Source of the DNA: an uncultured Chloroflexales bacterium
GTDB lineage: Bacteria; Chloroflexota; Chloroflexia; Chloroflexales; Chloroflexaceae
Assembly (NCBI GenBank): GCA_937967405.1
Contig: CALCJV010000022.1
Span: forward strand, 42,670-106,669
Reading direction: 5' to 3'
DNA length: 64,000 bases
In this document: positions 10,844 through 21,728 of the stretch, piece by piece
Position numbering within the stretch: the first letter of the stretch is position 1
How the letters are laid out: each line of letters opens with the position of its first letter
Notes under the pieces: generated by a model
Seen by the model: only the letters and a program-made list of their open reading frames with translations
What the model was told of the DNA's origin: nothing
Databases searched by the model: none
Made by a program: the position numbers and the translations under genes

Positions 10844-12966
10844 AGCTGGTCACCTCCATTGCTTGGGCGGGTACTCTTCACCGTGCCGGCCGTATCTGTA
10901 CCACACGCCGCGTCTGAAGTATCCTCGTAGCGAGGCAAATTGGGCCGACTCGGTGTCGCTGCGGGTGGATCGGTAGGGGGATCGCGTTTGAGCAGGCGGT
11001 TCAAGAAATCAGGATCGTTAGGCATCATGTCCGAACGCACGGTATAGACTGGCGTATCCTGATTGGGGTCATACACCGGCAGATTGACGGGAGTTGTGCT
11101 GCGAGGCGGCTCCGGCGCAACGGAATCGCCATCGGCAGGCAGAGGGTATAGCTCGGCATAGCGTGGGACTGGGCTAGGGTCGCTATAGCTGGGGACACCG
11201 CGTGGGGTGGGCGGTTTGTCTGGCGCAGGCACAGGGCGAGCATCCACATCCGGCGGCACTGGCTCACCCTCGATGACCGTCGGTAGCAGGGTGGTGATTG
11301 AGGCAGGCGACTCTGCGTCAGATAGCCCTGCCCCAAGTGTGCCGCCATTCCCGCTGTTGGGCAGGGGTAACTGTTCGCGCAGCTTGCCTAGCTCACGCTG
11401 TAGCTCCTGAATCTCGAAGCGTAGCTCCTGCATCCGCCCTTGTGCGGTTACCTCATTAGATTCGTGATAAAAGCGTAGCATCTTCAGCGCATCATCTAGT
11501 GATCGCGCCTTGTCACCGCGCTTGAACTCGTCGCGGTAGTTGTTGATCGTGGCGACGACATGGATCGGATCGGGCACGGCAAAGAAGGTGAATTGCCCAC
11601 TCGCACCAGCCGTTTCCAGAATCACATTCCCATAGCCAAGTATCCGGCTAATCAAGGTCGTCTTGCTATTCACATTCTGGATCGCGCCCAAGCTGGCATT
11701 GCGGCGATTGCTGGGCCCCCACGGTTTCTGCTCAATATCGGTGATGTTGGTCGGCGAGAGGATGTACATGTCATTGCGGTAGTCTTCGATCTCATAGGCA
11801 ATCCACGCCACGAAGAAGACGAGAATGGCCACAAACGCAACCCACCACACAAAGCCGGGGAGCAAGCTCAACTGCGTCACCAGAAACAGCCCCAGCAAGG
11901 CCACAAAAAAGAATCCAAACGGACGCAGCAGGGCATAGATCATAAACAGCCAGTGTCGCCGCCACGTGATCGTCCCCGTTTCCTCATTGATTTCTGGGTT
12001 CTCCGCGATCAGGCGGCGCAGCAGCGGCGGAGACGTTTGAGCGTGGACTTCTTTCGGGGGCGGCGGGTGGGGCACTTTCTTCTTGTACACCTTCTCATCT
12101 ATCATCTCGCGGAACTCACGCTCACTCGTTTCGCCGCGTTTGGCATTGACCTGCTCCATAATCTGCTTCTGCATCTCCTGCGCGTATTCCGCAGTTGGGA
12201 ACATCAGCGGCCCGCGCCGCGATTGGCTCGCGGATTGGATGCGGATCGTGCCGTAACCGAGCCAGTGGGCCAAATAGGTATCGGATTTGACCGACACATC
12301 TTGGATGCTCTCAATCGCAATCTCATCCGTCGAGTATCGCCCCATAATCGTGCGATCCGAGAGGATCACGCGGCGGTTGGTCAAGATCAAGTGATCGTTC
12401 TCGCACTCGACATAGATCAGGTAGATGATCGGGATCATCAACGCGGCAGTCGCCAGCAAGAAGAAGTTGGGCAGATCGAGAAAGGTTTGCAGGGAGGGTT
12501 GCGTCGTTGAGTCGAAGTAGACGACCCGCCCACCAAGAAAAAAGCGATAGGCAATTATCCCCACCACAATCAACGCCAGCGTCAACAGGAAGGCCCGCAA
12601 CGGTGCAGCAGTTTTGTTGGTGCCGGGCTTGGATTGCTTGTGGGTCGGAAAGATGAACGCCGCCAAAATCAGCATTGCCACGACTGCCACCAAAATCGCA
12701 TTGACTAGCCCAAACTCGGTGGCGGGGATGCCTGTAGTGACAAAAAACTGCAAGCCCAGCCCGCGTAGGATCGCTATCGTTGTAGCAACAATCAAGATCA
12801 CGCCGGGAATCAGCATATGCGAGAGAAACGAAATCCAATGATCAGAGGTGATCTTGATGATCTCTTCCCCGTCCATCCAGACGATATGATCAAGGTGGGT
12901 GCCGGGCACATCCAGCTGGGCCCGGATCACGGGGGCATTTTGGTTGGGAGTGGCTTTAGCTGGCAT
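10840..12966 (-). CDS. Membrane protein with two bacterial PH (bPH2-like) domains
   Basis: NDHLILTNRRVILSDRTIMGRYSTDEIAIESIQDVSVKSDTYLAHWLGYGTIRIQSA and a second copy NDMYILSPTNITDIEQKPWG...LGAIQNVNSKTTLISRILGYGNVILETA. Confidence 0.8.
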   Translation of the reverse strand: MPAKATPNQNAPVIRAQLDVPGTHLDHIVWMDGEEIIKITSDHWISFLSHMLIPGVILIVATTIAILRGLGLQFFVTTGIPATEFGLVNAILVAVVAMLILAAFIFPTHKQSKPGTNKTAAPLRAFLLTLALIVVGIIAYRFFLGGRVVYFDSTTQPSLQTFLDLPNFFLLATAALMIPIIYLIYVECENDHLILTNRRVILSDRTIMGRYSTDEIAIESIQDVSVKSDTYLAHWLGYGTIRIQSASQSRRGPLMFPTAEYAQEMQKQIMEQVNAKRGETSEREFREMIDEKVYKKKVPHPPPPKEVHAQTSPPLLRRLIAENPEINEETGTITWRRHWLFMIYALLRPFGFFFVALLGLFLVTQLSLLPGFVWWVAFVAILVFFVAWIAYEIEDYRNDMYILSPTNITDIEQKPWGPSNRRNASLGAIQNVNSKTTLISRILGYGNVILETAGASGQFTFFAVPDPIHVVATINNYRDEFKRGDKARSLDDALKMLRFYHESNEVTAQGRMQELRFEIQELQRELGKLREQLPLPNSGNGGTLGAGLSDAESPASITTLLPTVIEGEPVPPDVDARPVPAPDKPPTPRGVPSYSDPSPVPRYAELYPLPADGDSVAPEPPRSTTPVNLPVYDPNQDTPVYTVRSDMMPNDPDFLNRLLKRDPPTDPPAATPSRPNLPRYEDTSDAACGTDTAGTVKSTRPSNGGDQL

Positions 12967-12983
12967 TGCAGTCGCTCCTGTCG

Positions 12984-13706
12984 TTACTCAAGTGGATCGG
13001 GGTGGGCAGCGATGCCCATTGTCGGACAGGCGGCGGCGGTAGCGTGCTGCCGCCAGAGAGCCAGCACGTACTCCACCTCTTCTTCCGGCGAGAGGTGATC
13101 CGTATTGATCACAATCGCATCGCTGGCGGGTTGGAGCACGTGGGCATCAAGCTGATCGCGGCGGGCAAGCTCCACCACTACACGCTCAAGGGCATCACCA
13201 TGATGGTGAATGTATTGTGCGTGGCGGCGGCGGGCCCGCTCGTGCAACGAAGCCGAGAGATAGATTTTGAGCGGCGCATCTGGCATAACCACCGTGCCAA
13301 TATCCCGCCCCACCATCACCACCTGCCCGCGTGTGCCAATCGCCCGTTGCTGGCGCACCAGTTCGCTCCGCACAGCAGGCTGGAGGGCCACGAAGGAAAC
13401 GTGCTGATCAATCACCGGCTGGCGTAGCTCTAGCGTAATGTCTTGCCCATTGGCCCGCACGGTATATTGGCGGCCATCGGCAATCGTGGGGCGCAACACC
13501 TCGATCTGGGTGCGCTGGGCCAATGTGGCAAGCGCGGCCGCATCGTGCAGATCAAGCTGTTGTTGCAAGGCCACCACCGTAAGGGCGCGGTACATCACGC
13601 CCGTATCAAAGTAGATGTAGCCAAGCTGCCGCGCCAGCAATGCGCCCAACGTACTCTTGCCAGAACCAGCGGGGCCATCTATTGCGATCACTGCCGGAGG
13701 CTGCAT
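12984..13706 (-). CDS. cmk: Cytidylate kinase
   Basis: IAIDGPAGSGKSTLGALLARQLGYIYFDTGVMYRALT; GRDIGTVVMPDAPLKIYLSAS. Confidence 0.95.
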   Translation of the reverse strand: MQPPAVIAIDGPAGSGKSTLGALLARQLGYIYFDTGVMYRALTVVALQQQLDLHDAAALATLAQRTQIEVLRPTIADGRQYTVRANGQDITLELRQPVIDQHVSFVALQPAVRSELVRQQRAIGTRGQVVMVGRDIGTVVMPDAPLKIYLSASLHERARRRHAQYIHHHGDALERVVVELARRDQLDAHVLQPASDAIVINTDHLSPEEEVEYVLALWRQHATAAACPTMGIAAHPDPLE

Positions 13707-13847
13707 GGATTTTCCTTGCTAGGCTATCGCTCCGCATACCCACTCAGGATGTTCAGCTCGTCACTATCGCTGGTATTGTAGCATAGCGATGCTCTACACG
13801 GCAACTAACGCAGGGTGCGTGCGCCGCTGTGCCCAGCCCATTTGCCC

Positions 13848-15368
13848 CTACTCAGGCAATTGGGCTAGGGCCCGCTGCAAGCGTTGCAGCACCCGCTCGC
13901 GCCCGATTGCCGCCAGCGTCTCAAATAGGGGCGGCGCAACACTGCTCCCAGTTGCCGCCACCCGCAGCGTACCAAAGAGTTGGCCCGGCTTCAGCCCTAG
14001 CTCCTCGGCCAGTGGGCGCAGGGTCGCTTCGAGCGTGGGCGTGTCCCACGCCTCGACATGGGTGAGGTGTTCGAGCGCGGAAGCAAGGGCCGTGCGCGTG
14101 CTGGCCGCATCCATCTTCTTTTGAATCAGCAGCTCAGCGGGCGGCGGGTCAATCTCCTGCAAGAAGCATGCTAGCAATGCGGGAGCTTCGCCCAGCTCCT
14201 TCAGCCGCTCGTGGATCAATGGCACAAGCTGGCGCACATACGCCTGCTGCGCGGCGGTAGGCGGCGTGTCAATCAAGCCCGCCGCACTCAGGAAGGGCAA
14301 CAGGCGGTGGGTCAGATCATCAGGATCAAGCGCACGGATGTAAATGCCATTCATATCAAGCAGCTTATCTGGGTTCCAGCGGGCCGGCGAAGCCTGTACC
14401 CGCTCCAACGTGAAGCGTTCGATCAACTCCGCTCGACTCATAATCTCGGTGTGGTCATCATAGCTCCAGCCTTGGAGCGCGAGGTAGTTCGTCAAGGCTT
14501 CGGGCAGGTAGCCGCGCTCCCAGAAGCGATTCGCACCAACGTCATCTTTGCGCTTGGAGAGCTTGCCGCGCCCATCTTGGCGCAGGATGTTGGGCACATG
14601 CGCGAACTGGGGGATGTCCCAACCGAAAGCTTTGTACAATAACACATGGTAGGGCGTACTGGGAACCCACTCTTCACCACGAATCACATGGGTGATACCC
14701 ATCAGGTGATCGTCAACCAAATGGGCGAAGTGGTACACCGGCATGCCCGTAGATTTGATCAGTACAATATCGTAGAGTTGGTTGTTCTCGATGCTAATCT
14801 CATCGCCGCCGCGAATCAAGTCGCTAAACTCCGTCGTCCCCGTCAGGGGTACTTTCAGGCGCACGGTGTAGGGCTTGCCACTCGCTTCAGCTGCCGCAAC
14901 TTGGGCAGCATCCCAATCGCGCTCGGCTCCACGATAACGAAAGCTCTTGAGGCCGCGAGCAAGGGCGGCCGCTTTCTGCTGTTCTAGCTCCTCTGCGGTG
15001 ACAAACGATTTGTACGCCAACCCACGCTCTAGCAGCGCATCGGCATAGCCTCGGTAGATGCCAAGTGCGTGGCGTTGCGATTGCACATAGGGCGCGTGTG
15101 GCCCGCCAATATCGGGGCCCTCATCCCAATCCAAGCCCATCCAGCGCAGGGCCGCCAGAATCTGGGCTTCGGCTCCTTCAACATAGCGGGTTTCGTCGGT
15201 ATCCTCAATGCGAAGCAGGAACTGCCCCCCGTGATGCCGCGCAAAGAGCCAGTTGAACAGGGCGGTGCGAACCCCGCCAATATGCAACGAACCTGTCGGA
15301 CTAGGCGCAAAGCGCACCCGTACAGGCGATGGTTCGGTTGTCACGCTTGTCATGGCTGTTTTTTTCAC
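13848..15368 (-). CDS. gltX: Glutamate--tRNA ligase
   Basis: VRFAPSPTGSLHIGGVRTALFNWLFAR, LSKRKDDVGANRF (KMSKS-like). The start may be a few codons downstream (MTSVTTEPS). Confidence 0.96.
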   Translation of the reverse strand: MKKTAMTSVTTEPSPVRVRFAPSPTGSLHIGGVRTALFNWLFARHHGGQFLLRIEDTDETRYVEGAEAQILAALRWMGLDWDEGPDIGGPHAPYVQSQRHALGIYRGYADALLERGLAYKSFVTAEELEQQKAAALARGLKSFRYRGAERDWDAAQVAAAEASGKPYTVRLKVPLTGTTEFSDLIRGGDEISIENNQLYDIVLIKSTGMPVYHFAHLVDDHLMGITHVIRGEEWVPSTPYHVLLYKAFGWDIPQFAHVPNILRQDGRGKLSKRKDDVGANRFWERGYLPEALTNYLALQGWSYDDHTEIMSRAELIERFTLERVQASPARWNPDKLLDMNGIYIRALDPDDLTHRLLPFLSAAGLIDTPPTAAQQAYVRQLVPLIHERLKELGEAPALLACFLQEIDPPPAELLIQKKMDAASTRTALASALEHLTHVEAWDTPTLEATLRPLAEELGLKPGQLFGTLRVAATGSSVAPPLFETLAAIGRERVLQRLQRALAQLPE

Positions 15369-15396
15369 TCCACATTCAAACTGCTCCCGCGCTGTA

Positions 15397-16227
15397 TTAT
15401 AGCGGGGATTGAGCCACCCCTCGCAGGAGATCGGGCGGGACGGGCTGGCGCACGGGCACGCCGCGCTCGCGTAGGTAATCCTTCACTGCGCCAATCGTAT
15501 ACGCCCCAAAGTGGAAGATCGAGGCGGCAAGCACCGCATCGGCGTTGCCCTCAACTAAGCCGCGATACATATCTTCAGGCGACCCAGCCCCCCCCGATGC
15601 GATCACAGGCACACGCACCGCCGCACTGATCGCCCGCAGCAACTCCAGATCGTAGCCAGTGCGCTGCCCATCGGCATCCATACTGTTAATCACAATCTCG
15701 CCCGCACCGAGTTCCACGCCGCGCCGTGCCCACGCCACCGCATCCAGTCCGGTATGGCGGGGCTGCCCGCCGGTGTGCGTGTAGACCAGCCACGTTGCGC
15801 CCGTTTCGGCCGCAGTAGCAGGATCGCTGCGGCGGGCATCTATCGAGAGGACGATGCACTGGCTGCCGAAGCGCACCGCGCCCGCTTCGATCAGGTCCGG
15901 ATTGATCACTGCCGCCGTGTTGATCGAAACCTTATCCGCCCCTGCTCGCAGCATCCGGTACATATCGGCGGTGGTGCGAATCCCGCCCCCCACCGTGAGC
16001 GGGATAAACACCTCCCGCGCCGTGCGCTCAACCACCTCCACCATAATTGCCCGCTCATCGCTACTGGCGGTAATATCGTAAAAGACCAATTCATCTGCGC
16101 CAGCTTCATTGTATGCCGCTGCCAGCGCAACGGGATCGCCCGCATCGCGGTGGTTCACAAACGACACGCCTTTGACGACCCGCCCCGCTTTGACATCAAG
16201 ACACGGGATAATTCGTCGCGTTAACAT
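15397..16227 (-). CDS. hisF: Imidazole glycerol phosphate synthase cyclase subunit
   Basis: [36 protein letters not shown]. Confidence 0.97.
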   Translation of the reverse strand: MLTRRIIPCLDVKAGRVVKGVSFVNHRDAGDPVALAAAYNEAGADELVFYDITASSDERAIMVEVVERTAREVFIPLTVGGGIRTTADMYRMLRAGADKVSINTAAVINPDLIEAGAVRFGSQCIVLSIDARRSDPATAAETGATWLVYTHTGGQPRHTGLDAVAWARRGVELGAGEIVINSMDADGQRTGYDLELLRAISAAVRVPVIASGGAGSPEDMYRGLVEGNADAVLAASIFHFGAYTIGAVKDYLRERGVPVRQPVPPDLLRGVAQSPL

Positions 16228-16271
16228 GCTCCACTCCTCTCTCAGAACAGGTGCAAGATGTCAGGACAGGC

Positions 16272-16955
16272 TTAGGGCAATTGGGCTGACACCGCGCACC
16301 TGATACCCGATACCTGTGTTAATTGGGTTAATTCGCTGATGATCGCGTGCGGCGCGGGCCCATCCGGCGGCAGTGGCGTAGCCTGCCGATTCAGCCACAC
16401 GAAATCTATGCCTGCGGCGGAGGCTCCACGCAGATCAAACTCCAGTGAGTCTCCGACATACACCGCCTGCTGCGGCGATACCCCAAGCTGCTGCAAGGCT
16501 AGCCCAAAGATTCGCGGATCGGGCTTGGCCACACCCACCTCGCTGGAGATGATACAGCACTGCATCCACTGTTCCAGCCCAAAGCAGGCGATCTTGGGGC
16601 GTTGGCTGTGGGCTGGCCCGTTGGTAATCAAGCCCAAGCGGTAGCACCGGTGCAGCCGCTCGAGCAACTCGGCTGCACCAGCGAACAGCTCCAACTGATC
16701 GTACCAATTGACCCGATAGCGAGCAACGGCTTGGGCCCGCACGGTAGCATCAGCGACCCCGCACGCCGCAAGGTACGCATCGAAATCCGCTGCATAGATG
16801 TGCCGCGCAATTGCGTGTTGGGCTATCTGACCCAGATCGAGAGCGGGGTAGGCGGCTTGCACCGCTGCTAGCGACCACATTAGCCGCGCCCGCCAGTAGG
16901 CGGTGTAGTCGTAGAGCGTATTATCAAGATCGAACAAGATCGCCGTGTAAGGCAT
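16272..16955 (-). CDS. HAD-superfamily hydrolase (YjjG/5'-nucleotidase-like)
   Basis: ILFDLDNTLYDYT; LITNGPAHSQRPKI; VGVAKPDPRIFGLALQQLG; VGDSLEFDLRGASAAGID. Confidence 0.88.
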   Translation of the reverse strand: MPYTAILFDLDNTLYDYTAYWRARLMWSLAAVQAAYPALDLGQIAQHAIARHIYAADFDAYLAACGVADATVRAQAVARYRVNWYDQLELFAGAAELLERLHRCYRLGLITNGPAHSQRPKIACFGLEQWMQCCIISSEVGVAKPDPRIFGLALQQLGVSPQQAVYVGDSLEFDLRGASAAGIDFVWLNRQATPLPPDGPAPHAIISELTQLTQVSGIRCAVSAQLP

Positions 16956-16971
16956 GGGCGCAATCCTCTGT

Positions 16972-18507
16972 TCAGGCGCAGTGACGGATCACCAATATCG
17001 TCTGGTCATCATCTTGGTCTTGTCCAACAGTAAATTGCTCAATTGCAGAGAGGAGTGCGGCCGCGATGTCAGGCGCAGTGTGGAATTGCTGACACATCTG
17101 CGTACAGAGTTCGAGCAGCCGCTCAAAGCCGAAAATATCACCATTTGGCGCACGCGCTTCACTCATGCCGTCTGTGGCGAGGATCAGCGTGTCGCCCACT
17201 TCAAATGGGATCTCCTCCGTTTGGTAGGGCATGCCCACCACCGGTACACCGATAGCGGGGCCCGTTGCATCAAGCAGCTGTGCGACGGCGTGATGCGGGC
17301 AATAGATCACGGGTGCGTGCCCAGCATTCACGTAGCAGATCTGCTGGGCAGTCCGATCAAACTGGCCCACTACAACGGTAGCGAAAGTATTCAGCTTGCG
17401 GAAATCGTCGCGCATATCCCGCATCGTGCGCTGAATAATCGTCAGTGGGGTGACATCCGGCGCGAACACGGCTTTGCTGCGAAGTGAGGTGCGGATCATC
17501 GTCATCAGCATCGCGGCCGCGAAGCCCTTGCCCGCCACATCCCCAATCGTAAACAGGAGACCACCTGAGTCGGGGGTATAGAAATCATAGAAATCACCGC
17601 TGACCTGAAACACAGGGCGGTTCTCGGCGTGTATATCTAGCTCGGCATGCTGCGGTGGGTGCTGCGGCAACAGCAGGCGTTGGGCTTGGCGAGCCAGCTC
17701 CATCTCCGTTTTCAGGCGCGTCTGCGCGATAGTTTGTTGATAGAGCAGCATGGTTTCGGCGTGCGTGCCGGCTTGCTCAGTGATGCCGCGAATGAGTTTG
17801 ATCTCTGGTGAATTGAAATTGGGTTCGTGCTTCAGTGCGCCAATCGCTACGCCCGTGTGCTCAAGAATGGTGATCAACTCAACGAGCATCCCTTGCACAC
17901 CCGTCGGCAGAGCCAGCAAAGGTGAGGTTGGTGCAAGGCGCAGCGTGGTCAAGCCAGCCTGCTGCATATGGCCCAGCAGATTGCTCAGGTCGGCATCCGG
18001 CAGGAGCGGCTCCGGATCCCATGCTATCTGCACCGTATTGCCCGCGATCAAAGCCGCAAAGCTGCTGCGAATATGGGTGAGTTCGCGGGTTTGGCGGGCA
18101 ACCGTCTGCATCAGTTGGTGCATATCAAAATGCCGCCGCGTCGAGCGGGTCAGTTCATAGAGGGCAAGCAGCTGATCTTGGGTCTCGACAAGTTCGGCCG
18201 TCATCGCTTCCAATTCGCCTTCTTGGTGCAGCAGGCGCGCGATGGTCATCGCATCGGCGGTGAGACGCACCGTCGAAACTTCGGGCGCGTCGTGCAGACG
18301 CAGTTCGCCGGAGACGGTGCCGTGATATTGGATCGGTGCGGAGCGGTAGATCGTGCTGAGTTCGACGTGCGGGGGATGCTGCCAGACCAAATCATGGTGT
18401 TGCCAAACACTTACGGCACTAGCACTTGCGGCAAGCCACGCATCAGCGAGGGCAGTGACCTGATCCTGACAGAGAGCCAATGCCGTTTTCAGCTGTTCGA
18501 GATCCAT
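16972..18507 (-). CDS. PP2C/SpoIIE-family serine phosphatase with GAF-like sensory region
   Basis: RQAQRLLLPQHPPQHAELDIHAENRPVFQVSGDFYDFY...GDVAGKGFAAAMLMTMIRT; likely start MDLEQLKTALALC, preceded by GGGGAGG. Confidence 0.88.
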   Translation of the reverse strand: MDLEQLKTALALCQDQVTALADAWLAASASAVSVWQHHDLVWQHPPHVELSTIYRSAPIQYHGTVSGELRLHDAPEVSTVRLTADAMTIARLLHQEGELEAMTAELVETQDQLLALYELTRSTRRHFDMHQLMQTVARQTRELTHIRSSFAALIAGNTVQIAWDPEPLLPDADLSNLLGHMQQAGLTTLRLAPTSPLLALPTGVQGMLVELITILEHTGVAIGALKHEPNFNSPEIKLIRGITEQAGTHAETMLLYQQTIAQTRLKTEMELARQAQRLLLPQHPPQHAELDIHAENRPVFQVSGDFYDFYTPDSGGLLFTIGDVAGKGFAAAMLMTMIRTSLRSKAVFAPDVTPLTIIQRTMRDMRDDFRKLNTFATVVVGQFDRTAQQICYVNAGHAPVIYCPHHAVAQLLDATGPAIGVPVVGMPYQTEEIPFEVGDTLILATDGMSEARAPNGDIFGFERLLELCTQMCQQFHTAPDIAAALLSAIEQFTVGQDQDDDQTILVIRHCA

Positions 18508-18674
18508 GCACCTCCCCTTTCGTATACGTTGTATAGTGTACCATGCAGTGTATATCCTGACTACCGCCGAATGGTACGGATTCCGATCTTGCTTGGCGCA
18601 CACCTGCTACAGTTTAGCCCGTTAGGTAGATATACTGCACAAACTAATCCTATTTACAATAAACGAGGTCTACC

Positions 18675-20654
18675 ATGCAAAGTCTCTGGAATGACACCGA
18701 AGCCGCCCAGTTTACGGATGATCTGGGGCAACGGGTGTATACCTCGCGGCTCCTCGGCAGCGATCCGGCACTGGTGATGCACGGCGGGGGCAACACCTCT
18801 GTCAAATCTACGCTGGTCAATATCTTCGGGGAAACTGAGGATGTGCTCTATGTGAAAGGGAGTGGCTGGGATTTGGCAACCATCGCAGCCGCCGGCTTTG
18901 CGCCGGTGCAGTTGCCCTACCTGCTGCGCCTCGCCCAGCTCGATCAGCTTAGCGATGCGGCGATGGCGCGTGAACTCCGCAAAGCAACGCTTGATCCGGC
19001 TGCCCCTGCGCCATCCGTCGAGGCCATCCTACACGCGCTGCTGCCCTACAAATTTGTAGACCACACTCACGCCGATGCAGTGGTGACGCTCACCAACACA
19101 CCGCACGGCTTCGAGTATGCCCGCGAGGTGTATGGCGATGCGGTGGTGTATATCCCCTACATTATGCCCGGCTTCGAGCTAGCCCGCTACTGCGCGGAGG
19201 TGTTCCCGCAACAGGCCAGCCACCAGACGATTGGCATGCTGCTGCTGAATCATGGCATGTTTAGCTTTGGCGATACGGCTCGCACCGCCTACGAGCGCAT
19301 GCTTGATCTGGTCAGTCGGGCAGAGGCGTTCTTGCAACAGCGCGGGGCGTGGCAGATCACATGGGGCGCAGCCGCCGATGCCGCGCCAGATCGCCCGCTC
19401 CGCACCGAGCTTGCCACGCTGCGCCGCGCTGTGGCCGAAGTGGCCGGTGTGCCCCTGCTGCTCCGGAGCCACCGCGATGCACAGGGCTTGGGCTTTGCTC
19501 GGCTAGCGGATGTCGCCATGCTCGCGGGGCAAGGCCCGCTCACCCCCGATCATATCATCCGCACCAAGCGTGTACCCATGATCGGGCGCGATGTGCACGC
19601 CTATGCGGAAGCCTACACGCGCTACTTTGAGACCCACGCTTCGCTTGTGGCCCAACCGCTCACCATGCTGGATGCTGCGCCACGGGTGGTGCTTGATCCC
19701 GAATTGGGGCTGTGTACGTTGGGGCGGCAGGCCAGCGAGGTAGCGATTGTCGCTGACATTTACCGCCATACGATAGACAGCATCATGCGGGCGACCCGCC
19801 TCGAACGCTGGCAAGCCCTCCCTCAAGCCGACCTATTCCGCGTCGAGTATTGGGATTTGGAGCAAGCCAAGCTGAAGCGGCAAGGCTCCCCGCCCCCGTT
19901 CGCGGGCGAGATTGCACTGGTGACCGGTGCGGCATCGGGCATTGGCAAGGCGTGTGCGGCTGCCCTGCTCGCGCAGGGCGCGGCGGTGGTGGGGCTAGAT
20001 AGAGACCCAGCGATTCAGACGTGCTTCAGCCAGCCCGATTGGTTGGGCATGGTGTGTGATGTGACTGATCCGGCGGCTATTGAGGCGGCACTGGAAACAG
20101 CCGGGCAGCACTTCGGGGGGCTGGATATGCTGATCCTGAATGCGGGCATTTTCCCGCCTAGCCAGCGCATCGCCGAGCTTGATCTGGCCACGTGGCATCG
20201 GGTGCAGCAGGTCAACCTTGATGCGAATGTGGTGCTGCTGCGTGAAGCCTACCCCCTGCTCAAGCTCGCCCTACGGGGCGGGCGGGTGGTGGTGATTGGC
20301 ACGCGCAATGTCCCTGCACCGGGCGTGGGTGCGGCGGCGTATTCGGCATCCAAAGCGGCTCTGACCCAGCTAGCACGGATCGCTGCGCTAGAGTGGGGGC
20401 GCGACAATATCCGCGTGAATATGCTACACCCAGATGCAGTCTTCGATACCGGCATTTGGAGTGCTGCCGTGCTGGAGTCGCGGGCGGCAAGCTACGGCAT
20501 GAGTGTGGAACAGTATAAACGCCGCAATGTGTTGCAGACCGAAGTGACCAGTGCCGAAGTTGGGGCATTGGCGGCGGCTCTGTGTAGCCCGGTGTTTGCC
20601 CGCACAACTGGCGCACAGATTCCAATAGACGGCGGCAACGAGCGGGTGATCTAA
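18675..20654 (+). CDS. Bifunctional class II aldolase / short-chain dehydrogenase (rhamnulose-1-phosphate aldolase-lactaldehyde dehydrogenase type)
   Basis: N-terminal class II aldolase (MHGGGNTSVKS, HTHADAVVTL, LLNHGMFSFG) fused to SDR (ALVTGAASGIGKACA, LNAGIF, YSASKAALTQLAR). Confidence 0.88.
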   Translation: MQSLWNDTEAAQFTDDLGQRVYTSRLLGSDPALVMHGGGNTSVKSTLVNIFGETEDVLYVKGSGWDLATIAAAGFAPVQLPYLLRLAQLDQLSDAAMARELRKATLDPAAPAPSVEAILHALLPYKFVDHTHADAVVTLTNTPHGFEYAREVYGDAVVYIPYIMPGFELARYCAEVFPQQASHQTIGMLLLNHGMFSFGDTARTAYERMLDLVSRAEAFLQQRGAWQITWGAAADAAPDRPLRTELATLRRAVAEVAGVPLLLRSHRDAQGLGFARLADVAMLAGQGPLTPDHIIRTKRVPMIGRDVHAYAEAYTRYFETHASLVAQPLTMLDAAPRVVLDPELGLCTLGRQASEVAIVADIYRHTIDSIMRATRLERWQALPQADLFRVEYWDLEQAKLKRQGSPPPFAGEIALVTGAASGIGKACAAALLAQGAAVVGLDRDPAIQTCFSQPDWLGMVCDVTDPAAIEAALETAGQHFGGLDMLILNAGIFPPSQRIAELDLATWHRVQQVNLDANVVLLREAYPLLKLALRGGRVVVIGTRNVPAPGVGAAAYSASKAALTQLARIAALEWGRDNIRVNMLHPDAVFDTGIWSAAVLESRAASYGMSVEQYKRRNVLQTEVTSAEVGALAAALCSPVFARTTGAQIPIDGGNERVI

Positions 20655-20768
20655 GGCGAATTGCCGCCCATGCCTATGCGCGGGGAGCGCGGGTCCCACA
20701 TACCCCAGCACTAGCACGGCTCTCCTTCATGCATGAGCCATCATTCACCCAATCCGCACCACCGGCCC

Positions 20769-21728
20769 CTACCCGCGCCCGCCCTCGCTTGGCAGGGCGG
20801 CAACCTGCTGCGCGTAAGCCTGAAAGCCCGCCGCATCGAGCGGCTCGTTGCCGTACCACACGCGGTCAAAGGTCTGGATGATCGGCGTAATCTCGGCGCG
20901 GAGTTGCGGGTTGCCGCGCAGCTGCTCAAGGTACTCGGAGTTGGTCAAGGCGCGGTCGTAGCGCAGCAGATTGGCGGCATCGAGGCGGAGCAGCAGCGCA
21001 AGGTACATGTAGCGCACAGCGGTGCGGAAATCGCCGTCGCGGGCAAGGCTCTGGGCGTGGCTCACCGCTTCGGCGGGGGTCAAGCGAGCATCGGGATCAT
21101 CGGGATCGGGGGCGGTGCGGGCAACCGACACGGTGCTGCGGCGCAGGCTCCGCACCAGCACCACCAGCACCACCAGCAAGAGCAGTAGCGATACGCCGAT
21201 CACGATCACGTTAAATACGGGTGATGCCGCCTGCCCCACGTCGGTGGCGGGCTGGAACAGGGTTTCGAGCCACTCTAGCAGCGGGCGCAGCAGCTGATCG
21301 AGCCACGCCAAATCAATATCGGGGCGTTCCGGCTCGGCAAACGGCGGGCGGCTGAGTAGCTCTGCCAGTTGTTGCTGGGCATCGGCGGGAGCGGACGCAC
21401 TGGGCCGCGCCAGCGTATTGAGAATCGCTTGCAGCCGCGCCGCAATCGTTGCCGTATCAGGGGTAGGGGTGTCCATTGCCTCCGCCAGCCACCGATTATC
21501 CACAGGTACTGACGTGCCATTGGCAAGCTGCACCGCATCGGTCGCCGTCAGCCGATCTGCCGCACGCTCCAAGCCGAGCAGATCGCCCCGCTGGGCGGCA
21601 ATCAAGGCCTCACGGAGCCAAATTTCGTAGGTGCGCGGATCGGGCGGCGGCTGTTGCGCGGCCGCCGAGCGACCACCCAGCAACAACAGGCCCACCATCA
21701 GCCCCCACCCAAGCCTGCGCCACATCAT
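20769..21728 (-). CDS. DUF4129-like exported membrane protein
   Basis: Signal-like N-term MMWRRLGWGLMVGLLLLGG; one TM; C-term YLALLLRLDAANLLRYDRALTNSEYLEQLRGNPQ...FDRVWYGNEPLDAAGFQAYAQQVAAL resembles DUF4129. ATG overlaps upstream stop (ATGA). Confidence 0.72.
   Translation of the reverse strand: MMWRRLGWGLMVGLLLLGGRSAAAQQPPPDPRTYEIWLREALIAAQRGDLLGLERAADRLTATDAVQLANGTSVPVDNRWLAEAMDTPTPDTATIAARLQAILNTLARPSASAPADAQQQLAELLSRPPFAEPERPDIDLAWLDQLLRPLLEWLETLFQPATDVGQAASPVFNVIVIGVSLLLLLVVLVVLVRSLRRSTVSVARTAPDPDDPDARLTPAEAVSHAQSLARDGDFRTAVRYMYLALLLRLDAANLLRYDRALTNSEYLEQLRGNPQLRAEITPIIQTFDRVWYGNEPLDAAGFQAYAQQVAALPSEGGRG

Noticed and set aside
11560-12510. 316-aa plus-strand ORF
   Set aside because: Antisense to the bPH-domain gene; composition inconsistent with a real protein.
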